Origin: Paralithodes platypus
Taxonomy: Eukaryota; Arthropoda; Malacostraca; Decapoda; Lithodidae
Length of the DNA stretch: 64,000 bases
Direction: 5' to 3'
Assembly: GCA_032716605.1 (NCBI GenBank)
Contig: CM064501.1
Span: 27,626,377 to 27,690,376 of the forward strand
The notes under the pieces were generated by a model, which had not been told where the DNA came from, did no database searches, and saw only the letters and a program-made list of their open reading frames with translations. The first letter of the stretch is position 1. Each line of letters begins with the position of its first letter. Of the stretch, positions 1 to 11,810 are shown one piece after another. The position numbers and the translations under genes are program-made.

Positions 1-1673
1 ATCTCCTTGACTATGTAGAGGGGCCCCCTGACCCTGTGTCCAAAAAACAACTCGTTCGGGATAAATCCCAAGCTCTCCCCAGGTACTTCTCTCGCAGCAA
101 ATAATACGTATGGGAGACCTAGATCCCAGTCCTTCCCATTTTCCATGCAATAACACCGCAACATACTCTTGAGAGTCGAGTGCCACCTTTCCAAAACTCC
201 CTGACTCTCGGGATGGTAGGCAGATGACACCACAGACACTATCCCATGTTGCTGCATGGTCTGCTTAAACAGAGCAGAAGTAAAATTGGATCCCTGATCA
301 GACTGGATCTCCTGAGGGTAGCCATAACGAGAGAAATAGACAAGTAGGTTTTTGACAACAATCTTAGCCATCCCGTTGCGCATGGGGTAAGCATCTGGAT
401 ACCGTGTTGCTACATCCATTACAGTTAGTAAAAATGTATTGCCGGCACTAGTGGGGGGCAATGGGCCAACCATATCGATAACTACTTTGCTGAAGGGCGA
501 CCCAATAACAGGGAGGGGTTGTAACGGGGCTCTCGGGATGACCTGATTGGGTTTCCCAACAACTTGACAAGTGTGACACTGTGACACCCATGACACGACA
601 CTCGCCTTTAACCCAGCCAACCAGAAAAGCTTGCTCAGAGCTGCCTCCATCTTACGTGCCCCCAGGTGCCCTGGCAAAGGCACATCATGAGCTAATCTCA
701 ATAAGCTCTCACGGCACACCCTCGGTACTACTAACTGGTCCACTAATCCTGACCCGCCATCCCACTTTTTCTTGGGATCCTGATGTCTCAGATACAAGAT
801 CCCCTCGGACAAGAAAAAATCACCAGGCTGCGCATCCCCATCGCTCTCCAGTTCGACAGCACCATTACCACACGCCCTGACTTCAGGATCTTCCAGCTGC
901 AAGGAACATATATCAGCAGGTGCAAGATTATCCAACTTCATCTTAAATAATTTGTTTCCACCTCCAATGTCCCGCTGAGCCATCCTTTCCTCACGCTGCG
1001 CAGAACGATGCTGCCGCAGAGTCTCTTCCTGCCCTGCACCTGCACTAGCGGTGACAGGCCCCGGGGCCTCTCCAGACTCTAACATAGGTGCCAATAATGA
1101 GTCACCAAGAAACACTGCCGGCTCAAAACTCTCCAATTGACCAACACTTCCCGTTTTCTTGTGACCTTTCCTCCGCGGTTTGATAGACTGAGGTGGTGGC
1201 TGCAAGGCTCCGGATGTCTGAGAACGCGTCACAACACACGCCATGGTTTGTACGCTACACTTCTCAACCCACTCCTGTTCCTCCCTACTAACGTCGGCCG
1301 TTTTCTCGGCAACGACCAAGGGTGAAACCTTAGAAGCAGGCACCGCAAAGTCGTTGCCGAGGAGGAGGTCGACGCCCCCAACAGGCAAGTTCTCTACAAT
1401 TCCGACATCCAGCTCTTTCGCCACACCACCCACCTCCAGCTCCATCCGCACCAGCGGGTAGGACTTCGTAGCATTGATCCCCTGAACTACCACCACCCGA
1501 GCAGCGTTAATCGGTCTACCAGTAAAGTTCCTTAACAAGGTCTGAGAAGCCCCAGTATCACGCAATAGCTTAACTCCTCGCCTTTCGCCAGCCCACCTCA
1601 CAAAACCATGCCCTTTATGACCCCCAAAGACGTCGCAGACAGGGTTCGAGCCTTCCGGACTCTTGAACACAGG
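1..1673 (-). CDS. pol: pol, partial: aspartic protease then integrase (continues beyond window)
   Basis: This is a 557-codon frame with no stop, in the same frame as gag and directly after its TAG. Near codon 39 is LLRDTGASQTLL, the DTGA active site of a retroviral-type aspartic protease. After a low-complexity spacer comes an integrase zinc finger (H...H near 690-660, then CHTCQ near 565-550). The catalytic core follows: first Asp in VVIDMVG (about 480), second in SDQGSNF (about 297), Glu in GVLERWH (about 197). Then come PNELFFGHR-type residues at the window edge. The integrase would insert reverse-transcribed DNA. No YxDD, RNase H or other RT motif lies between protease and integrase, and all three DDE residues are intact. 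Confidence 0.85.
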
Positions 1674-3182
1674 CTATGTCCCAACCTCTGACGAACTACC
1701 CTTGGCAAACTCAGAAGATATAGGCGACACCCCTATGCTGCGGGCCAATGACACAACCTTGTTTGGTGGCTTGTTCGGACAAGCATTTGCAAAGTGACCC
1801 TCCTTGTGACATGCAAAGCACTCTTTACTCTTTGGTTTCCCTTGGGAGTGGGAGGTACCATTAGACTTCTTATACGGGACAGTATTTAGTTTATGTTCAG
1901 TTTTATTGTCAGTGCTAGATGGTTTTGTGTATTTATGTGTATCAAAATTCTTGGGAGGGGGAGGCGTACGATCCTTTGCACCCGACTCACTCCTAGCTGC
2001 TGCTCCGCACCCTCGAATTAATGACAGTCGGAGGTCAGCCATTTCTGCTGCCTCCTGGAGAGTTCTAGGATTTTTTTCCTTTATATTTAATGTTAAGTCC
2101 CCGCCTGTGCACTTAAAGAACTGCTCCAAGAGAACCAGCTCACTCAACTCCTCAAAAGTAGCTGCCCTCTCAGAACGCAGCCAATGTCGTAGTGCATCAG
2201 ACAAGTTTCGGGCGTGTTCTAGGAAGGTACTATCCTTGCCCTTAGTAACACCCCGAAACTTCAAGCGGTAAGTTTCTGGTTGTAACTCATAGGCCCGTAG
2301 CACAGCCTTCTTTAGCTCATCATAAACTACACAGGACTCTAAAGGTAGAGCATCATACGCTTTTAGCCCCTTTCCTAGGAGTTTTGATGAAACTAATGCT
2401 GCCCACTTTTCCTGAGGCCACTGGTGTTCCTGACACTTCTTCTCAAATCGCATAAAAAACTCAGCCACACCTAATTCATCGAACACAGGAACTAGTTTAA
2501 GCAGGTGCGACAATGATTGGTCCCGATGTCTGTTACCTCCCCCAATATTTCGCCCTGTTACCTCCACTCGAGATCTCTCCAGCTCCCTGTCAGCCCGATA
2601 CCTAGTAGACTCTGCCTGCAGTTCAGCCTCTCGTATAGCTGTTCTCTCTGCAGCCTCAGCCTGCACACTAGCCTGTCTCTCGGCAGCCTCAACCTGAGCT
2701 CTAGCAACCTCAACCTTGGCCGTCTCAAGCCGAAACAACAAATCTGGAGTCAACCCTTGAGGAGGGGAAGGTGCATTTAATGGAGAGGGTCCCTGTGATT
2801 GAATTCCACGCTGCCATTGACCATCAACTTGGGGGTATGTACTAAATTCAGGCACCCTGACGTTTGATACGGGGGTAGAGTGGAGGGGGGGCTGGGGACC
2901 GGGGCCCCCAGTCGCCTCTCCACCCTGGTCTCTCCCTTCTAAACCCAATATCAAAGTCCTCAGCTGATCTTTCCTCATGCCACTTAAACCCTGGTGACCC
3001 TGAAGACCTGCCACACACTTTAAGCCATACTTATTCAGCTTCAACACCCTGTCAGCGGTAAGGGGCACCTCTAAAAATCTTCTAGCACCCTCCTCGCTAT
3101 CGACTAGCCACTCCACAGGTCTTTCTCCCTCCGAGCCCATATCGTGACCTGACCCATCACTGTGTTCTGATGTATTAGACAT
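1674..3182 (-). CDS. gag: gag polyprotein of the Ty3/gypsy element
   Basis: The 502-residue product starts at ATG 3182-3180 and stops at TAG 1676-1674. Residues about 150-210 are an Ala/Glu/Gln-rich probable coiled coil. A gag-like region with FMRFEKKC and LLGKGLKAYDAL follows (about 240-390). Near residue 456 is one CCHC zinc knuckle (CFACHKEGHFANAC), the nucleic-acid-binding signature of nucleocapsid. It would package element RNA into particles. The amber codon is the only separation from pol, which continues in the same frame, so pol expression needs readthrough, or the stop is a single mutation. Confidence 0.88.
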   Translation of the reverse strand: MSNTSEHSDGSGHDMGSEGERPVEWLVDSEEGARRFLEVPLTADRVLKLNKYGLKCVAGLQGHQGLSGMRKDQLRTLILGLEGRDQGGEATGGPGPQPPLHSTPVSNVRVPEFSTYPQVDGQWQRGIQSQGPSPLNAPSPPQGLTPDLLFRLETAKVEVARAQVEAAERQASVQAEAAERTAIREAELQAESTRYRADRELERSRVEVTGRNIGGGNRHRDQSLSHLLKLVPVFDELGVAEFFMRFEKKCQEHQWPQEKWAALVSSKLLGKGLKAYDALPLESCVVYDELKKAVLRAYELQPETYRLKFRGVTKGKDSTFLEHARNLSDALRHWLRSERAATFEELSELVLLEQFFKCTGGDLTLNIKEKNPRTLQEAAEMADLRLSLIRGCGAAARSESGAKDRTPPPPKNFDTHKYTKPSSTDNKTEHKLNTVPYKKSNGTSHSQGKPKSKECFACHKEGHFANACPNKPPNKVVSLARSIGVSPISSEFAKGSSSEVGT

Positions 3183-3268
3183 GCTTGTGTACTGCAGTCA
3201 TTATCACGGTTATAGAATGTGCCTTATCTCCTATGCAAGTATGTATATACTAATGTTATTTAAAGTCT

Positions 3269-3755
3269 TTAACCCTTCTTTAGCGGCCTATGCGGTTTAT
3301 TTATATGTACCGCCCAGCGGGGTGTTTTTAGCCAAAATAGGGCTGTTTACGTGATCATTTTCATGCCTAAATAAGACCCAGAACGTAAAACAAGTATCTA
3401 TCCCTGAATGGGCATAAACAGAGCTTTCGAATGACACCATAACGATCCTTGTATGATGGCTAGTTTTCTTGCAATAACCGTGCAACGCGAGTGCAAAAAG
3501 CAGGTAATTAGCCACTTTCCCCATACAATTCAGTATGTAGCGAGTGAGAGAGGGAGGAGGGAGCTGAGATTCGTGTCAGTAGGTTCGCCGCGGTGGTCTG
3601 GAGCAGTCATACGCTCGCTAGTCACCTGCCACCACTTGTCTCTCTCTCTCAGCAACATTACGTGCTGAAATTGCCACTCGACCTATGTCGAGCGCCGCCA
3701 CATAGTCCAGCTTTATTAAAAACGACTTATGTGGTGAGCCGTTTTTAAGGGTTAA
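3269..3755. mobile_element. piggyBac-type MITE (family A, copy 1)
   Basis: This 487-bp element is bounded by TTAA on both sides, with ends TTAACCCTTCTTTAGCGGC and the inverse AAGGGTTAA. It lies in the leader of the flanking gypsy element. Three more copies occur at 46772-47261 (inverted), 49135-49622 and 56104-56592 (diverged). It has no convincing ORF. The right end has the inverted arms CTCGAC/GTCGAG centred about 70 bp from the terminus. TTAA target duplication and CCC-start termini are piggyBac hallmarks, so mobilisation in trans by a piggyBac transposase is inferred. Confidence 0.85.
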
Positions 3756-3860
3756 TGTGTTATATTGGTTGCTCCAAAAAAAAAAATCTATGTCCACTGT
3801 ATTCCTCTAATCATAAGGAATCTCAAAACAAATGACCACTATATTCCTCTGTTCAGTAAA

Positions 3861-3878
3861 TCCTATGCAAGGTCGCCA
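3861..3878 (-). other. putative primer binding site of the gypsy element
   Basis: On the minus strand TGGCGACCTTGCATAGGA follows two bases after a terminus ending ...ACGTAACA. A TGG-initial primer binding site just after an LTR ending in CA is the usual layout. I could not match it to a particular tRNA. Confidence 0.5.
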
Positions 3879-3880
3879 TT

Positions 3881-6336
3881 TGTTACGTCCTGGGATATAT
3901 AAACACTGGGCTCTTTCTATTGGACTAGGTATGCGGCAACAAGCAACAACGGAAAACGCTAGATCCAACCCTTATCTATAAACCCAGGCAACAAACCACC
4001 CTAAACCGTCAAGAGTCCTGCCTGGACAACGAGGTATCCTATGACTCGGTTACAGGGTGCACGCACTATAGACTGCTGATAGTCAAGCAGGCTATATAAA
4101 AGATCACACAATTAAGTTGACGTAAAACTGCAAGGAAAAGATAGATAACGGAATTAAATTGCAGAAACAATTTAATAACAAACTAGAAGAAAGTACATTT
4201 AACGTTACGTTAATTAATACAACTAATCACCCCTGCGTGAAAGAAGGTGAAAGCAAACAGTCCTCAAAACATCGTACAGGTAGACAAGATGCGGGTTTCT
4301 AAACTGCATGCGGCTACTGTAGGATCTGATGCTTAGCAAAGAAAATACCTTACAGATTTAGAGAACTCTTAACTCATAAGCAGGAATAAATACTAGTGAT
4401 AGGCCACACAGTGTATAATGGCATAGGTATAATTAAATAAAGGCAGCAACTCGCAACATAACCACATACAGGTGTGCTTCTCACTCTTAGTCAGGCAAGC
4501 CTGCTCGGACAGAGTCTCTAAGCCACACCCTGACTCACAATGCTCACAAAAACTGTAAACTGTGGCACAATAACAAGCATACAGAGATGATAAACCCCTA
4601 GCTGTTAATCTGCCAGGTGGCAGAGGTCTAGCCGGAAGGATATAGGCTTCGGATACCCAGGCTGAGCCACCTGCTCTAGCCTAGGGACGTTCCCAAGTCT
4701 GTGCGCCAAATTACTCTAATTGAAAGGGTGCTCTCTTGAGAGACTCAGATCGCAAGTATCTGACTCTCTCCTGGCGACCCTAAAACAAAAGCAAGACGTG
4801 CTAGCGCAGTGCTGAGTGGACTAGGCAAGGGCCCTCACACAACACAACACTAAACACACAGGGACACAGACAAGAAAATGCCCCCAGACTCCCACGGGTA
4901 TCCTAGTAAAGTCGTGCGGGTCCACAGGACTCGCACCAGCAGACTTTACTTAAAGGATCGCAAAAAGCCTCCCGTCCGGTCTAGCCCCTGCTAACCTGAC
5001 ACAAGAACACACTAGCAAGCATAAAACCACCAAATATGAGACAACAAAAAAGCTTCCTAGGTCTCATTAACAATTACATCTCTGCATAAGGCCCAAAATC
5101 CTATCTAATTATCTGAGAGCTCGTCGTTAATACAATAATAGATATAAGGTCTATGAAGGGGATGGGATAATTAAATAGATTGGTGAAGTAGTGGAAAGAA
5201 GCTATACAAAGTAAGAGAGAAAGTTTCTAAGTGGGGTTGAGAGGGATAGATATCAAGGGGGTCGGAAGGGTACGACAGTGAGGTGAGCTCTGAGTCTTGA
5301 ATCTGTCTGGACCCCACACTAGGCATGCAAAATACATCCCATGCTTGGCAACACTCAACACAGTTGCCGGGTCAAAATCCTCTACCCCGTGCGTGAGTCG
5401 AAACTAAGCCTAACGTTGCGATCAAATGCATATGGCAACATTTTCAGGCTCGTCCCAAGCTGGCAAGCGAAGCAACGTCCCAAGCCGGTCTCTCTCTCCC
5501 GCTCGTCTCCTCCCCCCCTCACTAGACTTACATCTTATATATTATAATGAAATAATCAACTATCGAGAATAAAATATACTAAGATGCGTTGGTTAAGAAT
5601 AAGGGCAGCTTCAAGCTGTGAAACAACATAAGAATATCCCAGACATTAGTTACGTTGTCGTAGGATATATACTAAGGAAAAGCCGGCCGGCCGGCTGCCG
5701 CCAGCCGGTTTCTAAACGGCTGGGCAGCCGACGCGCGCGCATGCCCGCACGTGGCTGCTATGCAGGAGCGTCACAAGTGGTGCAGGGATACCACTTTCCG
5801 TTAATGTGTTGCATGTGTCTGTCCTGTATATTACTGCAAATTAGACTGTAATGTTCACGTTGTGAAGACTAAATGCTCCTTCATTAAGCAGCCACCAATA
5901 AAACAGAAATATGTATTCATATACAATCGAGTAAAGTATGTTGTGGCAGCCAGCAGGTTTTATATGCATTGCCAATCAGTGGATACAATAACTTGAATAT
6001 TTAAGCAAATCTACGAACTTTGGGTGAATGTTCGGGATCATACATAGCGATGTATGCATTTTTATTTGAGATAGGCTTACTTTCCCTTGCTTAGTATATG
6101 TTCTAACAATGATATAGCCGAAATCAGATCTACCAATCCCAATCTTTGTAAGACACACCTCCTTCCTACACTAGTATTGCCAGATAATTCTGCGAGCCCC
6201 AGAGCGAGGGTGGGTCAGCTGGAACTTTGACCAACTTTACATGGAGGTATGCAAGAAACATCGCAAATGGTACTGGTAACCAAAACAAATCTCCAGCTTC
6301 GCGAGGACAAGACAGAGGAAGAAAGCAAGGAGAGAA
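3881..6336 (-). other. probable LTR of the gypsy element followed by unassigned sequence
   Basis: The sequence TGTTACGTCC at 3881 is the expected edge of an LTR read from the opposite strand. I cannot fix the outer LTR end: no second copy is present and no matching CA terminus is clear. The rest is non-coding, moderately AT-rich DNA without a credible gene. A GC-rich inverted-repeat block lies at 5683-5760. Confidence 0.35.
5683..5760. repeat. GC-rich palindrome/hairpin block
   Basis: Within AT-rich DNA sits a GC-rich patch with the self-complementary run GCCGGCCGGCCGGC, a hairpin CAGCCG...CGGCTG and alternating CGCGCGCG. Its origin is unknown. Confidence 0.5.
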
Positions 6337-8181
6337 ATGTCAGATGAAGATGAAAAGATTGAGGGAGATGGAAGAGCACATAGAATAAATAGAGCACCTC
6401 CTGGCCCCTCAACAGTGGCGAATACCTCCCGAAGACTATTAGAAACACATAGTACTCGAAACAATCTCTCCCCACTCTTGTTTGCAAATATCCAATGCCT
6501 AAAAAACAGAACCACAAACAAAGTACCATTTATTAGGGGCCTGCTAGAAGAAGGAAACGCTATATTTGCGGCACTTACAGAAACTCACATTAAAGATCAA
6601 GAGGATAGTGAAGTATGGATTCCTGGTTATAACCTACATAGGGCAGACAGAACGCATAGAACACGTGGAGGTGTAGCCTTGTATATTCACGACTCACTGA
6701 TATGTACTGAATTCCTAAATAACAGTAATGAAGTGGTGGAAATCCTGAGAGTTAAAATAGAATCCATAAATTTAGCAGTTATTGTAACATACAGGCCTCC
6801 GGACTCAAAACCCAGCTCAACATAATATAATCAGAACTAGAAACCCTGGGGAACCCAACACAAAATATTATGTGGCTAGGAGACTTTAACTTACCAAACA
6901 TTAAATGGAGACAACTAGAAAACCAAGTAGTGGCAAATAACACTAGAGAAGCAAATACGAGAGAGCTTTTTAAACTTTGCAATTTGTTTAGTCTTACCCA
7001 GCATATTGCCAAGCCCACACGGGAAAACAATATCTTAGACCTGGTCTTCACTAACAATGACTAGTACACAGCATTAACATATCGGACACAACATACTCAG
7101 ATCATAAATTAATTGAGATCAAAACAACAATAACAAGGGTACAGACAACCTCAGAATCGAGATAAAAAAAATGGCCCTTTCAGTAAATTTAACTTCTATA
7201 ACAAAAACATTAGGTGGGAAGAGGTAAATCAAGAAATGGAAGAAATAGACTGGGAAGATTTAATGAAAAACCTGACACCAGCAGAATGTCTAGTCCTAAT
7301 AACAGAAACCATTACCCAAATCTGTAGCCACCATACACCTGCAAGACAAACAAGACGAAGAAGCAAACAAGATCGGGAAAGAAGGAGGCTGTACAGAAGA
7401 AGAAAATTACTCACACAATGACGCACACATAAAAATCTACAGGATAGGCATAAGGCCAAAATAGATAGAGAAATGTAGAAATAGAACAAAGAATAAGAAT
7501 ATCATATGAACTACAACATATGGAAGAGGAGAGGAGAGCTATTGCAGGTATAAAGGAACATTCCAAGTACTTCTTTTCATATGCCAAACAAAAGGCTATA
7601 ACAGCATCAAACATCGGCCCACTAAGCAAAGGGGACGGTTCATTCACAGGGGACAAAAAGGAAATGAACGAACTCTAACGCAGGCAGTATGAAATGGCCT
7701 TCAGGGAGCCTGATGAAACAAAAGCCATCAGGGACTGTCATATATTTGTCATGGAAACCTCCCCCACAGAAACCCCCCAGGTGCTGGATATTGATTTCGG
7801 TCCAAAAGACATAGAAGAGGCCATTTCCAACATGTCATCCCACTCGGCACCAGGCCCGGACTCATGGAATTCGATCCTAATGAAGAAATGTAAGGAAAAC
7901 CTATCAAAACCCCTGGCTATAATGTGGAGAAGGAGTTTAGACACTGGTGAAATACCAGATAGCTTGAAAAATGCAATAATTGCCCCACTGCATAAAGGAC
8001 TACCAAAACAAATACCGCCCGGTAGCTCTAACCTCACACATCATTAAAGTTTTCGAGCGAGTCCTGCGAAGCAAAATCTCAACATTCATGGAGGCAAATT
8101 AACTACACAACACCGGTCAACATGGGTTCAGAGCAGGAAGATCATGTCTCTCACAACTTTCGGAACATTATGACAAAATTC
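6337..8181 (+). pseudogene. APE-type non-LTR retrotransposon ORF2 remnant (endonuclease and start of RT)
   Basis: Three frames together spell a LINE ORF2. At 6337-6825 is the start of an AP-like endonuclease (LTETHIKDQED, RGGVALYIHDSL, VTYRPPDS). At 6870-7064 it continues with WLGDFNLPNIKW, and YSDHKLIEI near 7095 supplies the terminal SDH motif. At 7694-8180 the RT begins (SAPGPDSWNS, IAPLHKG, a YRPVALTS-like stretch, GQHGFRAGRSC). At least two frameshifts and several stops break it. The copy ends at TTAA 8182, where piggyBac #1 begins, before the catalytic YxDD. I did not find the rest of the RT beyond the piggyBac. The clade is Jockey/CR1-like but uncertain. Confidence 0.82.
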
Positions 8182-8198
8182 TTAACCCTTTCTGCCTG

Positions 8199-8259
8199 GG
8201 TGTCATTTTAAAATGACACCGCGGCTGATGGACCGGAGCCCGGGTGTCATTTTAAAATC
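8199..8259. promoter_or_regulatory. paired palindromes at the 5' end of piggyBac #1
   Basis: A perfect 22-bp palindrome (half-site GGTGTCATTTT) is centred 27.5 bp from the start of the terminal TTAA. The same motif, with only its left part kept (GGGTGTCATTTTAAAAT), recurs 43 bp further in. piggyBac transposases are known to bind internal palindromic end repeats through their C-terminal Cys-rich domain, so these are candidate transposase sites. Confidence 0.6.
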
Positions 8260-8363
8260 TGTATGGTAGAAAGTGTGCTTTGAAATCCGCGCGGTGAAAA
8301 ATTCCTTTGCAGGGGTGATCGCAGCGCCACCAATCCTCAACTACTACCGTTATCAGTCTGTAC

Positions 8364-10974
8364 GTGCCCGCCATAGCGAGATATAGCGAAAAAAAATCTT
8401 CTGACGTGTCCGATTCCGTGCAACCTCCTGCGCGCCCCACTGCTACCCCGCTAGCTATGTCAATGCCTGTTGCAATTGCTAAAAAGCCTGAACGTAAGAA
8501 AGTGAAACATTCATTGAGTGATAGTGCTATTGAGAGAGAACATTTTGCCATTTTGACTGAAGAAAGCAGTGGTGAAAGCTTGGTAGACAAAGAAATCTTC
8601 ATAAGTGAGAGTGAAGATGATGATTTTGTGGGCTTTGAGGGTGATGATGGTGTTGATTTGTTTGAGGGAGCAGACAGTAGTGAGGACCCTGATATAGAAG
8701 TGGTGAAGGAAGGTGAAATTAAGCTTCCTAGTGTGATTGAGGCTAGGCCTACCCCGTCGCCATCTTTGCTTGGTCAGCCTAGGCCTACCCCGGGACCTTC
8801 CCCCTTGCCTGCTCGTATGCCCTTGAAAGTGGGCAAATACTTTTACAAGAAGACTTTGGTGAAAAGTGCGGCCAAAAAAGCACGCAGGGTGGCAGAGGAA
8901 GCAAGGGAAGGCAAAAGTGATAGTGATAGTTACAATGACGCCGACCCTGCTCTAGTGTCCACCCGCATTCCTTTGTCCCGACGCCTTGTCCCGGGACGCC
9001 GCGCGGGTCACCTACAGCCCTCGACTTCATCTGTCCCTCACGATGAGCTCTTCAAGTGGTACTAGTGGTGTGGCATTGTCCTCCCACAGTGTGCCACAGC
9101 CCTCATCACATCGAAGAGCATTATTTGGAGGGGAGAAGCCCTCAGCTCGTTGCAAAAGGAGTCCAACTCCCGAGGCTGAGGCTCCCATTGTACCACCCCC
9201 CACAGCTTCCCGCCCTCCACGCCGCCGACGCCCGGTCACTACTTCGCCGGAATTAACCCCCGAAGTCTAGGTTGACAAGCTTGACATTGCCCCAGATGAC
9301 CTGACATCACCTGAGGAGCATGAGGAAGAGGAAGTGGAAAAAGAGGAGAGACCAACACGGCGAGTTCGAGGTCGGGGGCGTGCGTCTCAGCCTGCGACGC
9401 CGCTGCCCGTGGGCGTGGGCGTCAACCTTCATCGGAGTTGTTTGTATGGACTGATGGGGCAGATTTTGAGCCAGATTGTCCTGCTTTTGACGAGGATCAG
9501 ATTGGCTCAGGGGTGACAGCAGCATATCCCTGTGGCCCAGATGCAACCCCTAGTGAAGTTTTCTGTGGCTTCTATGACGACAAGGTCATGGAATACCTGG
9601 TCGAAGAAACAAATAACCATCACAAAATCTGTGCCAACTTTCTTGGCAGAAAAACAAGTGCCAAGATGGTGGCATGGCGACCTGTCACCGTTCCAGAAAT
9701 GTATGTTTTTTCTGGCACTGACTATGCTGATGACACACGTCAGGAAACATGCACTGGCCGATTATTGGATTACTGCCGACCTCATCACAACTCCAGCATT
9801 CGGTAAATATATGTCCAGGGACAGGCATTTTGACATTCTGTCCTATCTCCACCTAACCAACAACATGGCAGTCCACTTTCCCGATCGGCTATGGAAAATC
9901 AAGAAGCTGTAGGACATGATACGTCATCGGTTTACCACCTCCCTGATTCCTTTCCAGAAGACGTGCCTCGACATGTCTCTGGTCCTGTTCCAGGGAAGGC
10001 TGCATCTCTGACAATACATCTCGTCGAAGAGACACCTTTTCTGCATCAAGCTCTTCGTCCTCTGCAACTGCAAGACGGGATATGTGCTGGCTTTGTGGTC
10101 TACAGCGGCAGTGGTGGAGAGATAGTCACTGACCCAGACATCGGATTTTGGGAAGCCGTTGTAAAGAAAATGATGGAGCAACACTTCCACAAGAACCACA
10201 TCCTGTACACGGATAATTATTATACGTCGCCCATCCTGACCAAGTACCTCTATGACCGAAAGAGAGGAACTGTTGGCACAGTCAAGGCAAAGAGGAAGGG
10301 CATGCCAGTGTACCCGACCAAGACGATGAAGACGGAGGTGTTCCACAAGAAGAGTGGCCCCATCCACTCTATCCACTGGCATGACCAGCGGAAGGTAAAC
10401 ATCCTCACCACATGCCTCAAGGCAGACATGGTCGCCACCGGGAAGGTGGACAGAAAGAGCAAAAACCCCGTCCAGAAACAAGCTGCTGTCCTGGACTACA
10501 ATCTCAACATGCGCCTCATAGACGCAGATGGGCTTCATCGACTGCCTGCGAACATCCTGCAGGTGGTACAAAAAGTTTGTTCTGCTTACGGTAGATATGT
10601 CAGCTCTCAATGCCTACAATATCTACCGACTGAAAAATCCCGGAGAAAAGAAGTTCAAGTCACTGCGCAAGTTCCTAACACAGGTGATACTTGGGCTCCT
10701 GGGAAAACATGCTACAGCCAGGAGACCTCTACAAGGACCAGTACGGCTGGACCGCACGGTATGTGCCGACTATTTCCGGAAGCACCAGCTCAACCCCCTT
10801 CCTCCCAAAGTACCAGGTGGTAATGCCAGGAGTCAGAAGAGGTGCCATGTATGTAGCCACACAACCCGCAGAGCCCATAAACCAACAAAAAACACATGGG
10901 AATGCCTCGAGTGTGAAGTGGCATTGTGCGCTGGACAGTGCTTCAATGAGTTTCACACTCTAGTGCAATATTGA
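8364..10974 (+). pseudogene. piggyBac transposase #1, frameshifted
   Basis: The reading hops between frames. An acidic Ser/Glu-rich N-terminus (8364-9065) is followed by a Pro/Arg-rich linker (to about 9430) and a domain with MFFLALTMLM and YMSRDRHFDILSYLHL (9532-9912). The first Asp is in CLDMSLVLFQGR near 9966, followed by QYISSKRHLF. The second Asp is in YTDNYYTSP (about 10205-10235) and the third in NMRLIDADG (about 10507-10530). The C-terminal Cys-rich domain (KRCHVCSHTTRRAH to CAGQCFNEFHTL) ends at 10972-10974. The three catalytic Asp codons survive, but at least four frameshifts make a functional product unlikely. Neighbouring DNA supplies the matching TTAA end. Confidence 0.85.
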
Positions 10975-11331
10975 AGTGCCCGTGACGATGACAGTGAAAG
11001 TGACACTAAAATGTAGGCTATAATAATATAAAATAATTAGTAAAAGTGAAAGAGACACAAATAACTAATAATAAGTGCCTTCATAACAATATGAACAAGT
11101 GAAACTGACACTAAAATCTATGTTATAGCTTACCTAACAAAAAATACAAGTGAAAATGACACTATCAATTATCCTAGTCCAGTGAGAGTGACACTAAACA
11201 TAATAGTAAAAGTGAAAGAGACACAAATAACTAAAAATAAGTGCCTTCATAACAATATGAATAAGTTAAAGTGACATGTTCTTCAGTTTAAAATGGTCCT
11301 CCAGCAAATAATAAGCTTCGAACTATCTCAC
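10975..11331. repeat. duplicated AT-rich 3' region of piggyBac #1
   Basis: Two copies of a roughly 170-bp segment begin near 11042 and 11212 (TAAAAGTGAAAGAGACACAA). They sit among many scattered variants of AGTGAAAGTGACACTAAA. No gene is present. The TGACACTAAA core resembles part of the 5' palindrome (TGACACC), which may or may not be meaningful. Confidence 0.6.
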
Positions 11332-11810
11332 TTAACCCTTCTTTAATACCACAGATTCTTCGTAAAGGTCAACTCCAGGGATGAAAGAAAAACGAAGCTT
11401 AATGCAGGGTCATAACTTGTCACGAATATAATGTAATAATTATGTGTATGACCATTATCGATAAAATTCCATTAAACTCCAGAGGAAAATACTAATTTAA
11501 AACGTCGTTGGAATCCTTAACCATCAGCTGGGCGTGTTCCAGTCAGCTGGGGTGACGATAGACTGGCAAGACTGTAAACAAACACCCCCATCACACACGC
11601 TCATGGACAGGTCTGTTTTTCTTAATCAATTAAATTTCAATTCAATACTCAAGTTCTGCAAAAGATCGAACTAAGTCTAGAAAATGTGTAGCATATCAAG
11701 AAATAATCCCTTCTCGCCAATAATAAACATAAAGGATCTTGTTTTGGGTGTTGATTCTTGTCCAAAGTTACTAAGGCCTATTAGATCTTTTTCAAAAGAG
11801 TAATTTTATG
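11332..11810. other. unassigned AT-rich sequence
   Basis: It opens with TTAACCCTTCTTTAATACC, which looks like a piggyBac-type terminus, but I found no inverted partner downstream. Otherwise I see no gene or repeat. Confidence 0.4.

Larger units (their letters stand above)
1..3880 (-). mobile_element. Ty3/gypsy-type LTR retrotransposon, 5' part, with protease-integrase order (Gmr1-like)
   Basis: Read on the minus strand, the parts in order are a primer-binding-site-like sequence (3878-3861), a leader split by a MITE, gag (3182-1674), then an in-frame pol opening with an aspartic protease and passing straight to an integrase that runs off the window at base 1. Typical Ty3/gypsy elements have reverse transcriptase and RNase H between protease and integrase; none is present here. 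The copia-like order PR-IN-RT-RH is known for the Gmr1 group of Ty3/gypsy elements, so RT is expected left of base 1. The element looks young: gag and 557 pol codons are open apart from one amber codon. Confidence 0.8.
8182..11331 (+). mobile_element. piggyBac element #1 (right boundary not established)
   Basis: The left end is TTAACCCTTTCTGCC at 8182, inside a LINE. A broken piggyBac transposase follows, then AT-rich DNA with a roughly 170-bp duplication. I could not find the expected right inverted repeat; TTAA at 11332 is only the next plausible target site and is followed by CCCTTC in the same orientation as the left end. The element may be 3'-truncated. Confidence 0.65.

Noticed and set aside
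11332..11360. Right end of piggyBac #1
   Set aside because: The sequence is in the same orientation as the left terminus rather than inverted, so it cannot serve as the partner end.
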